Origin: Actinophytocola sp035995025
Lineage (GTDB): Bacteria; Actinomycetota; Actinomycetes; Mycobacteriales; Pseudonocardiaceae
NCBI GenBank assembly: GCA_035995025.1
Contig: DASYKY010000035.1
Location: 1 to 64,000 of the forward strand
Direction of reading: 5' to 3'
DNA: 64,000 bases
Shown here piece by piece: positions 24,401 through 31,108 of this stretch. The position numbers and the translations under genes were made by a program. Under the pieces are notes generated by a model that was not told the DNA's origin, did not search any database, and saw only the letters and a list, made by a program, of their open reading frames with translations. Each line of letters starts with the position of its first letter. Positions within the stretch are counted from its first letter, which is position 1.

Positions 24401-24746
24401 GGCGCACGTGCTGGTAGAGCGACGCGCGCAGCGCCGTGGGCAGCTCCGTCACCTGCGGCACGAACTTCTCCGCCGGCAGTCCCAGGCGGACCGCCGCGCC
24501 GAGCGCCGTGCGCACCACGGCCGGCTGCCCGGCGGACAGGCACCGCTCGACGTAGGCGCGCTCGCCCGCCGCGGACGCCAGGTGCAGCCCGGCCCGGCGG
24601 GCGAACTCGCCCTCGGCGTACAGCTCGTCGAGCAGGCGGGCCAGCTTTTTGCCGCCCAGCGACCGGGCGGTGGCGGCGAGCTCGCGCTGGCGGGCGCCGT
24701 AGGGCAGGCCGTCGACGGCGGCCAGGAGGCGCTTGGCGGTGGTCAC
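21465..24746 (-). CDS. Large helical-repeat (HEAT-like) protein of unknown function
   Basis: A 1093-residue soluble protein with no signal peptide or TM segment. Most of the chain reads as repeated pairs of amphipathic helices rich in Ala, Leu and Arg (for example LRASLYQHVRRRRATELAEA, LARTIGLLARHDPARLLRVL, DDLLVHADDDKARVAVYAVT), fitting an alpha-solenoid of the HEAT type. I see no enzymatic motif. GTG start without a clear Shine-Dalgarno. It is a single gene facing away from its neighbours. It is unlikely to be a shadow: the long plus-strand frame across it has no recognisable domains. A scaffold or protein-binding role is only a guess. Confidence 0.75.
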   Translation of the reverse strand: MTTAKRLLAAVDGLPYGARQRELAATARSLGGKKLARLLDELYAEGEFARRAGLHLASAAGERAYVERCLSAGQPAVVRTALGAAVRLGLPAEKFVPQVTELPTALRASLYQHVRRRRATELAEALLPVVRARFGDVEAAVLLPVCSAATVTALLGELAYAVTGWRMIGHRHPAVFLRHLDDELAATPRSGWTRLLGTVGSGLETAALTEPDRVLAVLERTAPYAHVPAALARTIGLLARHDPARLLRVLLDPRRPGAVPGGRALWRALLGAGDDDLVAFGRAVGSHRLTRFLRVVPPSRRAAVYAGVVGQRDPTLSQVPIALLDELPADARAAEAERLLALRRVDGDAGVRLAVTARLPWSRAVEPLREATRRATAEERAEGYDVLVRAAAVSRDRGAFAEMLGSLNRLRNEQDPVRARAFAALAQVPPWLYRPAEAPDLLKLMTDAVAARDCSWLTQSHVRTLIARLVRQGALSRQPELVDTALEALTRLGDKRPSMNLYALDRELPRGGEHRVFAALRSRLEADARLGRFEVTLALATGLRRRAWEMRELQALLDRARAAKDDHVVRQAIQLWLAPPRTRDERLGEVFAADRSTITFPVVQNGIALRRTDLLDDVFTKPLHGRFLKRGVRHVPWFGGCFSRWLPRQCAAYVQELAKAAVAHRKRSTHERVTAVRRLATVPGSLALLRSYVDDPELPVSEAALAALAWTDEPAGVLDDLLVHADDDKARVAVYAVTRCARFVPPARLGAALDRLLTSRKVTSRKEAVRLLAAHHAPDAAGMLASVWHEPDQHRDVRRAVVSAARWCLPDAWPLLEEASSAPHAVATAVLDLDPFTLAPAHRQRYAGLVHTVADAAEPDTARRGLATLARWTRWDPAGTRMLVGRVGDLANTASWREALAALVAGCTATEDPAPLADVVARLLATPDGPTTADRDLPVRQRIRAVAELVQRDAHEVPALRAAAGSLADTLAAEPTLRGPTIDLAATAVPFEPDGDGTAALHRVAELADAPRWAWHAHHAVARRLAGRVARLPQAHLYDLATSAPPLLGLAIAGQAGPEAGWPGHWRTYVIALRDHDDTDVRLTALDIYTTRE

Positions 24747-24780
24747 GAGGCGGCATTCTGCCCCGTGGCCACCGGCTTGA

Positions 24781-25830
24781 TCAGCCGATCTGCAAGGTTG
24801 CCACGCGGCCCTGCGCGCCGGAGGCCCAGCAGGCGCCGTCGCGGCCGCAGCCGACCGTGTCGAACGTGCCGTCGTCGAACTGGTGCCAGCGCCTGCCGCC
24901 GTCCAGGCTGATGTCGCTGCCGGTGGGGCCGACCGCGATCAGCACCGATGGGAGGAACGGGTGGTAGGTCACCGCGGAGCGGTAGCCGGCGGGCGAGTTG
25001 ACCGGCTCGCGCCAGCGGCGACCGCCGTCCGAGCTCAGCGCGAGGTTGTGCTCGCCGCCGGCCGGGTTCGCGAAGTCGCCGCCGATCGCGATGCCCTGGC
25101 GCGGCGTGCGGAACGCGACCGCGAACACGCCCGCGCTCGCGCCGCTGAGCAACGGCGTGTCGCTCGCCGTCCACGTGCGGCCGCGGTCGGCGGAGTGCAG
25201 CACCCGGGCGGTCGCGCCGCCGCCGGTCGCGAGCCACGCGTCCCGCGAGCCGGTGGTGGTGACGCACTGGCCGCTCGCCGCGAACATGAACTCGCCGTCG
25301 AGCGAGGGCGGGATCCCCGCCTCCGGCACCCGCGCCCACGACCGTCCACCGTCCGAAGTGGACAGAATACGGATGTGGCCGTTCACCGGGTCGCTCACCG
25401 CGAGCCCGTGGCGGTGGTCGAAGAACGCCAGGCAGTCGTAGAACGCGGTCGGCTCGGCGTTGCGGAACGTCTCGGTCCACGAGCGGCCGCCGTCGGTGGT
25501 CCGGTAGATCCGCGAGTCGCCGCCCTCGCCGATCGACATGGCCACCGCCGTCCGCGCGTCGAACGCCTCGATGTCGCGCAGCTCGAGGGCCGCCGCGTCC
25601 GGCGGGCCGACCTGCTCCCAGCTGTGGCCGCCGTCGACGGTGCGCAGCACGGTGCCGCGGGCGCCGCTCGCCCAGGCCACGTGCCTGCTGACCGCCGAAA
25701 GCCCGCGCAGCTGCGCGTCGGTTCCCGTGGGGGAAAGCCGCCAGGAGAGCGGGTCTGCCCCCGCCGTGCCGGTCGGCACGACCACGAGCGCGGCGAGAAC
25801 GAGCAGGACGACCGTGAGCGCACGCTTCAT
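24781..25830 (-). CDS. Secreted BNR/Asp-box repeat beta-propeller protein
   Basis: A 349-residue exported protein with a signal peptide cut near residue 25 (after GTAGA). Six Asp-box motifs of the S-x-D-x-G-x-x-W type follow: TVDGGHSWE, TTDGGRSWTE, TSDGGRSWAR, SADRGRTWTA, SSDGGRRWRE and SLDGGRRWHQ. This pattern occurs in sialidases, Ycf48/HCF136 and sortilin-like propellers. No sialidase catalytic arginine triad or FRIP motif is evident, so an enzyme role is not supported. Probably an extracytoplasmic binding or assembly protein. The ATG at 25830 gives a clean signal peptide; a longer frame upstream does not. Confidence 0.85.
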   Translation of the reverse strand: MKRALTVVLLVLAALVVVPTGTAGADPLSWRLSPTGTDAQLRGLSAVSRHVAWASGARGTVLRTVDGGHSWEQVGPPDAAALELRDIEAFDARTAVAMSIGEGGDSRIYRTTDGGRSWTETFRNAEPTAFYDCLAFFDHRHGLAVSDPVNGHIRILSTSDGGRSWARVPEAGIPPSLDGEFMFAASGQCVTTTGSRDAWLATGGGATARVLHSADRGRTWTASDTPLLSGASAGVFAVAFRTPRQGIAIGGDFANPAGGEHNLALSSDGGRRWREPVNSPAGYRSAVTYHPFLPSVLIAVGPTGSDISLDGGRRWHQFDDGTFDTVGCGRDGACWASGAQGRVATLQIG

Positions 25831-25866
25831 GGACGGCAAGATAGCGGGGAAGGGGAGGTGCGTGAA

Positions 25867-26370
25867 GTGGACAGTGAAGACGGTGCGGTACGGCTGCGGC
25901 CGCCACGCCACCAGGTGGAACGGCGCGCGGTGAGCTACTGGCTGGCCAACGAGCTGCTGACGGCGCTGGTCCCGGCCGCGGTACTGGCCGTGCTGGCGGT
26001 GCTCATCGCGCCCGCGCGGCCGTGGCTGCTGCTGGCGCTGGGCGTCGTGCTGCTGGTCGGCGTCCCGTACGCGATCGCCGTGCCGTTCTGGCGCTACCGG
26101 GTGCACCGCTGGGAGGTCACCGACGAGGCCGTCTACACGCGTACCGGCTGGCTGTGGCAGGAGTGGCGGATCGCGCCGATGTCGCGGATCCAGACCGTGG
26201 ACACCGCGCGCGGGCCGCTCGAGCAGCTGTTCCGGCTCGCCAGCGTCACGGTCACCACGGCGTCCGCGGCCGGCCCGCTCAGGATCCAGGGGCTCGACCA
26301 CGAGCGGGCGGCGGATCTGGCGGCGCGGCTGACGGAGACGGCGCAGGCCAACCGCGGGGACGCGACGTGA
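25867..26370 (+). CDS. bPH2-domain membrane protein (YdbS-like)
   Basis: A 167-residue protein with two TM helices near residues 29-49 and 52-73, followed by a bPH2 (bacterial PH-like) domain: YRVHRWEVTDEAVYTRTGWL, then SRIQTVDTARGPLEQLFRLA. It matches YdbS of Bacillus, which with YdbT is linked to antimicrobial and membrane stress. GTG 25867 has GGGAGG about 9 nt upstream. It is coupled to the next gene by a GTGA overlap, the usual YdbS-YdbT arrangement. Confidence 0.9.
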   Translation: MDSEDGAVRLRPPRHQVERRAVSYWLANELLTALVPAAVLAVLAVLIAPARPWLLLALGVVLLVGVPYAIAVPFWRYRVHRWEVTDEAVYTRTGWLWQEWRIAPMSRIQTVDTARGPLEQLFRLASVTVTTASAAGPLRIQGLDHERAADLAARLTETAQANRGDAT

Positions 26371-27917
26371 CCGTGCTCGGCGAGTGGCAGCGGCTGCACC
26401 GGCGCACCGTCGCGGTGACCGCGCTGACGATGGCCGGGCTGAGCGTGTCGATCGGCACGCCGATCGTGGTGGGCATGCTGCGCGACGGCGACCGGCACGC
26501 GGGCGTGGTGCTGCTCATCGCGCTCGGCGCGGTGTTGCTGCTGACCGGTGGTGGCGCGCTGGCGGACCGCCTGCGCTGGCGGCACACCAGCTACCGGGTC
26601 ACCGACGAGCGGGTGGAGCTGCGGTTCGCCCTGGTACTGCACACACTGCGGTCGATCCCGCGGGAGCGGGTGCGCACGGTCGACCTGACCGCCAACCCGC
26701 TGCTGCGCGCGTTCGGGCTGACGAAGGTCAAGATCGGCACCGGTCAGCACGCCGGTGAGCACAGCCAGCTCACGCTCGACCCGGTCGGCCGCGCGCACGC
26801 CGAGGAGCTGCGCCGGGTGCTGCTGGACCGCACCCCCGTCTCGGCCGCGACCCGATCGGTGACCCAGTCGGCGACCCAGTCGGCGACCCAGTCGGCACCG
26901 GCGCGGCCCGCCCCGCCGCTGGCCGAGCTGGACTGGTCGTGGCTGCGGTACGCGCCGGTCTCCGTCACGACGCCGCTGCTGGGTGCGGCGGCGTTCGGCG
27001 CGGTGCTGCAGGCGTCGGACTGGTTCGACCTGCAGGGCACGCTTCTCCGGACGGTCCGCGACGACCTGCTCGGCGACGTGCCGGTGCTGGGGTTCGTCGC
27101 CGTCCTGGTCGCGGCCGGGCTGATCCTCGGGTTCGTCGGGTCCCTGGGCCTGTTCGTGGAGGGGTGGTGGCGCTACCGGCTGACCAGGGACGGAGGCGCG
27201 CTGCGGGTGCACCGCGGCCTGCTCACCACCCGCTCGCTGTCGCTGGAGCAGCGGCGGCTGCGCGGGGTCGACGTGTTCGAGGCGTTCGGCTCGCGGTTGC
27301 TCGGCGCCGCGCGGGTCGACGTGGTCGCCACCGGGCTGCGGGCCCGATCGGACCGTGAGCGGTCGGACCCGAAGACGCTGCTGCCGCCCGCGCCGCTGGC
27401 GGTGGCGCACCGGGTCGCGGTCGACGTGCTCGGCGCCGCCCCGCTGTCCGATGTGGACATCCGGCGGCACCCGCGGACGGCGCGCTCGCGACGGCTGCGC
27501 CGGGCGCTGCTGGCCGTGGCCTGTTTCGCAGCCGTGCTGGCGGTGCTCGGCGCGCTGCTCACGGTCGTGCTGCTGCACCTCGCGTGGATCGCCGCGGTCG
27601 TGCTGACGCCGGTGGCGGTGGCGCTCGCGCTGGACGCCTACCGCAACCTCGGGCACGGGCTGTCCGGCGACTACCTGGTGACCCGGTCCGGCGCGGGCAG
27701 CAGGCACACGGTCGCCCTGCTGCGCGGCGGCGTCATCGGGTGGACCGTGCGCCGCTCGCCGTTCCAGCGCCGGGCCGGCCTGGTCACGATCGCCGCCACG
27801 ACCGCGGCCGGGCCCGGCGAGTACCTCGTGCGCGACGTCGGCGAGAGCGAGGGCCTCGCGTTCGCCGCCGAGGCGGTGCCGGGCCTGCTCACGCCGTTCC
27901 TGGAACCACGGCCGTGA
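26367..27917 (+). CDS. Tandem bPH2-domain membrane protein (YdbT-like)
   Basis: A 516-residue membrane protein with three TM pairs, each followed by a bPH2-type domain (YRVTDERVELRFALVLHTL; YRLTRDGGALRVHRGLLTTR; LVTRSGAGSRHTVALLRGG). The three-fold layout matches YdbT. Between the first and second units a short linker repeats ATQS three times, coded by 12-bp tandem repeats at about 26862-26898. Start GTG 26367 overlaps the previous stop codon. The pair probably forms a membrane complex, with a role in envelope stress inferred from Bacillus. Confidence 0.88.
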   Translation: MTVLGEWQRLHRRTVAVTALTMAGLSVSIGTPIVVGMLRDGDRHAGVVLLIALGAVLLLTGGGALADRLRWRHTSYRVTDERVELRFALVLHTLRSIPRERVRTVDLTANPLLRAFGLTKVKIGTGQHAGEHSQLTLDPVGRAHAEELRRVLLDRTPVSAATRSVTQSATQSATQSAPARPAPPLAELDWSWLRYAPVSVTTPLLGAAAFGAVLQASDWFDLQGTLLRTVRDDLLGDVPVLGFVAVLVAAGLILGFVGSLGLFVEGWWRYRLTRDGGALRVHRGLLTTRSLSLEQRRLRGVDVFEAFGSRLLGAARVDVVATGLRARSDRERSDPKTLLPPAPLAVAHRVAVDVLGAAPLSDVDIRRHPRTARSRRLRRALLAVACFAAVLAVLGALLTVVLLHLAWIAAVVLTPVAVALALDAYRNLGHGLSGDYLVTRSGAGSRHTVALLRGGVIGWTVRRSPFQRRAGLVTIAATTAAGPGEYLVRDVGESEGLAFAAEAVPGLLTPFLEPRP

Positions 27918-27943
27918 CGTCGACCTCGAGCAGCAGGCCCGGG

Positions 27944-28369
27944 CTATGCCTCGCTGACCGGGTGCTTGCCGGGTCGCTCCAGGTAGGTCGAGTCGGGCTC
28001 GGTGAACCCGAAGCGCCGGTACAGGTCGTGCGCGTCGGCGGTGTGCAGCATCCAGCGGAACCCGGCGCCGGGCCCGTCGTCGACCATGGCCTTGACGAGC
28101 GCCTTGCCGACGCCGTGCCCGCGCGCCTCGTCGACGACGAAGACATCGGCAAGGTAGGCGAGCCCGACCCCGTCGGACACGGCCCGGGCGAACCCGATCA
28201 TGGCGCCGGTGTCGGTGCGGTAGGCGCCGACGACGCGCCAGGCGCCCGCGAGCTGGCCCTCGACGTTGGCGCGGTCGCGCCAGCGGCCCCAGTAGGCCTG
28301 TGTGGACATGAACTGCCACACCACGTCGATGTCGACGCGGCCGGGGTTGTCGTCGAGGTCGTAGCGCAC
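27944..28369 (-). CDS. GNAT family N-acetyltransferase
   Basis: A 141-residue GNAT enzyme that would move an acetyl group from acetyl-CoA to an amine. The acetyl-CoA loop appears in DEARGHGVGKALVKAM (consensus R/Q-x-x-G-x-G/A) and the C-terminal motif is LYRRFGFTEPDS. GTG 28369 is chosen since the family begins around RYDLDDNPGRVD and this leaves 59 bp for divergent promoters; ATG 28417 would add 16 residues of unlike composition. The substrate is unknown. Confidence 0.85.
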   Translation of the reverse strand: MRYDLDDNPGRVDIDVVWQFMSTQAYWGRWRDRANVEGQLAGAWRVVGAYRTDTGAMIGFARAVSDGVGLAYLADVFVVDEARGHGVGKALVKAMVDDGPGAGFRWMLHTADAHDLYRRFGFTEPDSTYLERPGKHPVSEA

Positions 28370-28428
28370 CGGCCGATGGTGTCGCGTTTGTGCAAGCGGC
28401 GCCAGCGAGCTCGCCATAGCGTGCGGTC

Positions 28429-29013
28429 ATGGAACTCCACGAGATGATGGCGAAGGCGGCCGCACCGGCGGTCGCGGTGGTCCGGAACGTCAAGCCCGAC
28501 CAGCTCGACGCGCGCACGCCGTGTCCCGACTGGGACGTGCGCACGCTGGTGAACCACCTGATGTTCTGGTCGGCGTTCCGCTCCGAGCTGGCCGCGCGCA
28601 AGCAGCAGGCCCCGGCGGACGACCCGATCACGGAGGAGACCGACTTCACCGCGCGGCACGACTGGCCGGAGGCGTTCGCCACACAGCTGGACAAGGCGGT
28701 GGCCGCGTGGGGCGAGCCGGGCGCGGCGGAGGGCGAAACGGGCCTGGCGGGCGGCTCGATGCCGGCGCGGATGATCGGCATGATGATGGTGGGTGAGCTG
28801 GTGGTGCACGGCTGGGACCTCGCCCGCGCCACGGGACAGCGGATCGACACCGACCCGGTCGTCCTGGAGGCGGTCCACGAGATGACCGCGGCGATGGGCG
28901 AACAGGGCAGGAAGATGGGCGCCTTCGGCGAGGAGGTCGCGGTCCCCGGCGACGCGCCGATGCTGGACCAGCTGCTGGGCCGCAGCGGCCGCGATCCACT
29001 GTGGACCGATTGA
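28429..29013 (+). CDS. TIGR03086/DinB-like metal-binding protein (maleylpyruvate isomerase N-terminal fold)
   Basis: A 194-residue four-helix protein of the mycothiol-dependent maleylpyruvate isomerase/DinB-like family. The family start is seen in LDARTPCPDWDVRTLVNHLM, with His in NHL, and another His in VVHGWDLARATG; such histidines form the metal site. TIGR03086 members are very common in actinobacteria and thought to use or relate to mycothiol, but few have a defined activity. It is divergent from the GNAT gene. Confidence 0.85.
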   Translation: MELHEMMAKAAAPAVAVVRNVKPDQLDARTPCPDWDVRTLVNHLMFWSAFRSELAARKQQAPADDPITEETDFTARHDWPEAFATQLDKAVAAWGEPGAAEGETGLAGGSMPARMIGMMMVGELVVHGWDLARATGQRIDTDPVVLEAVHEMTAAMGEQGRKMGAFGEEVAVPGDAPMLDQLLGRSGRDPLWTD

Positions 29014-29036
29014 CGCCTTTCGCGGACACGACACGG

Positions 29037-29837
29037 CTAGGCCCGAAGCCAAGAAGGCAACCGCGGCACGACAATCCCACGTTCCCGAGCCAGGACCCGC
29101 GCCACGCGGACCCACTCACCGCCCCGAACGGAGGCGGCCGCCGCCGACGGATCGGCCCCGGCCTCGACGAGGGCCCGGCGCGCGAGCCGATGGCCGGCCA
29201 ACTCGCCCAGCACGGCACGCGCCGGGGCGGCCGGCCGCCGGTGGACCGCGCGCAGCACGGCGAACAGCACGGCCGACGACCGGCCGTCCACATCGGACCG
29301 GCGGCGGACCGACAGGTGAGCCGCGTCGACCGACGGCGCGGGGGTGAAGCAGCGGGCGGGAATGCGCCGCACGAGGCGGAGGTCGAACCGGGCCGCCCAC
29401 CACGCCGACTCCAGGTCGCGCGGGCGCGGCGCGGTGAGCCGGCGCGCCAGGCCGTGCGCCACGACCAGGTCCGCCAGCGCGCACCGCGCAGGCACCGGGC
29501 TCAGCAGCCGCCGCAGCAACGTGGTCGACACGGCGAACGGGATGTTCGACACCACCTTGAAGTCCCGGTGCGGCAACCGAACGCGCCGCAGGTCGTCGTG
29601 GACGACGCGGACCGACGGGCGGGTCGCGAAGCGGCGGCGCAGCGCCCGGGCGAACTCGTCGTCGCGTTCGACGGCCAGGACCGTGGAGCCGGTGTGGGCC
29701 AGCGGGGCGGTGAGGGTGCCCGGGCCTGCTCCGAAGTCGATCACCAGGTCGCCGGGGCCGACGCCGGAGCGGCGGACCAGGGTCTCGACCACACCGGGGC
29801 AGGACAGCAGATGGACACCGGAAGAGTTGGCACGCAT
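29037..29837 (-). CDS. erm: Erm-type 23S rRNA adenine N6-methyltransferase
   Basis: A 266-residue SAM-dependent methyltransferase of the KsgA/Erm superfamily. The SAM motif I is LVIDFGAGPGTLT (about 31-43), the acidic ribose site is AVERDDEF, and the catalytic motif IV is SNIPF (97-101). NIPF points to Erm (A2058 of 23S rRNA, macrolide-lincosamide-streptogramin B resistance), whereas KsgA has NLPY. Length and the C-terminal helical domain are normal. It begins MRANSSGVHLLS at ATG 29837, with GGAG 10 nt upstream. An 11-residue leader ORF with an Arg-Leu-Arg motif precedes it, so macrolide-inducible expression is likely. Confidence 0.88.
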   Translation of the reverse strand: MRANSSGVHLLSCPGVVETLVRRSGVGPGDLVIDFGAGPGTLTAPLAHTGSTVLAVERDDEFARALRRRFATRPSVRVVHDDLRRVRLPHRDFKVVSNIPFAVSTTLLRRLLSPVPARCALADLVVAHGLARRLTAPRPRDLESAWWAARFDLRLVRRIPARCFTPAPSVDAAHLSVRRRSDVDGRSSAVLFAVLRAVHRRPAAPARAVLGELAGHRLARRALVEAGADPSAAAASVRGGEWVRVARVLARERGIVVPRLPSWLRA

Positions 29838-29925
29838 GGGAGAACTGCTCCAAGCACGAAGGAACAACGGTGCGTGGAGACAGCGACGACCGCGCTAGAG
29901 GAAGAGGGCTACCCAGCCGTCGCTG
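29838..29925 (-). promoter_or_regulatory. Putative translational or transcriptional attenuator of erm
   Basis: On the minus strand, arms at 29928-29936 (inside the leader end) and 29916-29924 form a perfect 9-bp stem with a 3-nt loop. The second arm can instead pair over 8 bp with 29881-29888 (29918-29925). Near the gene, GGAG (29848-29851) can pair with CTCC (29839-29842), hiding the SD. Mutually exclusive stems after a leader peptide are the hallmark of Erm attenuators; which fold exposes the SD is not determined. Confidence 0.55.
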
Positions 29926-29961
29926 TCAGCGACGGCGCAGCCGCAACGAAGCGTTTCCCAT
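29926..29961 (-). CDS. Erm leader peptide with an arginine-rich stall-type motif
   Basis: An 11-residue ORF reading MGNASLRLRRR then TGA, 88 nt upstream of erm on the same strand. It contains R-L-R and R-R-R, i.e. the +X+ motif at which macrolide-bound ribosomes arrest in many erm leaders. The stop codon lies in a 9-bp hairpin. No Shine-Dalgarno is seen; a TANNNT -10 box (TAGCGT, plus-strand 29969-29974) ends 7 nt upstream of the ATG, so the transcript may be leaderless. Direct evidence is the sequence layout; drug-induced stalling is inferred from known Erm leaders. Confidence 0.75.
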   Translation of the reverse strand: MGNASLRLRRR

Positions 29962-30006
29962 ACCGATCACGCTAGGCGCCCCGGCAACCGAATTAAGCTC
30001 GCCATC

Positions 30007-31083
30007 ATGGTCGACGTCCTGGTGGTCGGCGGCGGGATGGCGGGCATCTCGATCGCCTACGAGATCGCTGCCCACGCGCGGGTGCTCCTCGCCGAGGCGG
30101 AGCCCGCGCTCGCCGCGCACACGACCGGGCGCTCGGCCGCCCTCTACGCGCCCAGCTACGGCGGCGGCGCCGTCCGCGCGCTCACCGCCGCCAGCGAGCG
30201 GCGCTTCCACGACCTCGAGACCGAGCTGGGCACCCCGCGCCTGCTCACCCCGCGCCCGGTCATCTGGCTGGGCGCCGACGAGGAGGGCGCCGCGCACCTC
30301 GCCGGGCTGCCCGCCGAGCCGATGACCCCGGCGCAGGCCCGCGCGCTCTGCCCGGCCCTGCGGGAGATCACCGCCGCCGCGTACGACGGCAGCGCCAGCG
30401 ACATCGACGTGATGGCCCTGCACGACGGCTACCGCCGCGGGCTCCGCGAGCGCGGCGGCACCATCCGCACCGCGAGCCCGGTCACCGCCATCACCCGCGA
30501 CGGCGGCGGCTGGCGAGTACAGGCCGGCGAGGAGGTCACGGCCGACCTCGTGGTCGACGCCGCTGGCGCGTGGGCCGACGAGCTCGCCGCCAGGGCCGGG
30601 GTGCCCACCATCGGCCTGCAGCCCATGCGCCGCACCGCCGCCATCGCGTCCGGCGCGATGCCGATCGACCCGGCCTGGCCGATGGTCGGTGACGCCGCCG
30701 ACCGCTACTACTTCCGCCCCGAGGGCCGCCACCTGCTGATCTCCCCGTCCGACGAGACGCCGAGCGAGCCCTGTGATGCCAAGCCCGACGAGCTGGACGT
30801 CGCGCTGGCCATCGACCGCATCAACTCCCACACCGACCTGGGGCTGCGCCGCGTGCACACCGCGTGGGCCGGGCTGCGGTCGTTCGTGCCGGACGGCATG
30901 CCGGTCGCCGGCGCGTGGCCCGGCCACCCGGGGTTCGCGTTCTTCGCCGGGCAGGGCGGCTACGGCATCCAGCTGGCCCCGGCGTTCGCCGCGTTCGGCG
31001 CCGCGGTGGTGCTCGGCACACCGCTCCCCACCGATGTGACCCTGGCGGCGCGGGACGTGTTGCCGGGAAGATCGGCGAACTAA
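30007..31083 (+). CDS. DAO-family FAD-dependent oxidoreductase
   Basis: A 358-residue flavoenzyme of the glycine/D-amino acid oxidase family. FAD binding is shown by DVLVVGGGMAGISIAYEIA at the start and VVDAAGAWADELA near residue 185; the C-terminal FAD contact appears in FAFFAGQGGYGIQLAPAF. The substrate is an amine or amino acid, but cannot be specified. It is divergent from the erm leader with only 45 bp between, so the two promoters must overlap or abut. The stop is 25 bp before the next gene. Confidence 0.9.
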   Translation: MVDVLVVGGGMAGISIAYEIAAHARVLLAEAEPALAAHTTGRSAALYAPSYGGGAVRALTAASERRFHDLETELGTPRLLTPRPVIWLGADEEGAAHLAGLPAEPMTPAQARALCPALREITAAAYDGSASDIDVMALHDGYRRGLRERGGTIRTASPVTAITRDGGGWRVQAGEEVTADLVVDAAGAWADELAARAGVPTIGLQPMRRTAAIASGAMPIDPAWPMVGDAADRYYFRPEGRHLLISPSDETPSEPCDAKPDELDVALAIDRINSHTDLGLRRVHTAWAGLRSFVPDGMPVAGAWPGHPGFAFFAGQGGYGIQLAPAFAAFGAAVVLGTPLPTDVTLAARDVLPGRSAN

Positions 31084-31108
31084 GGTGGGCGGGACCGAAG
31101 GGAGTCCA

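Noticed and set aside
19626..24911. 1761-residue plus-strand ORF
   Set aside because: It runs across the efflux gene in a different frame and across the HEAT-like gene on the other strand, with Arg/Pro-rich sequence of no known family. The efflux gene and minus-strand gene explain the region.
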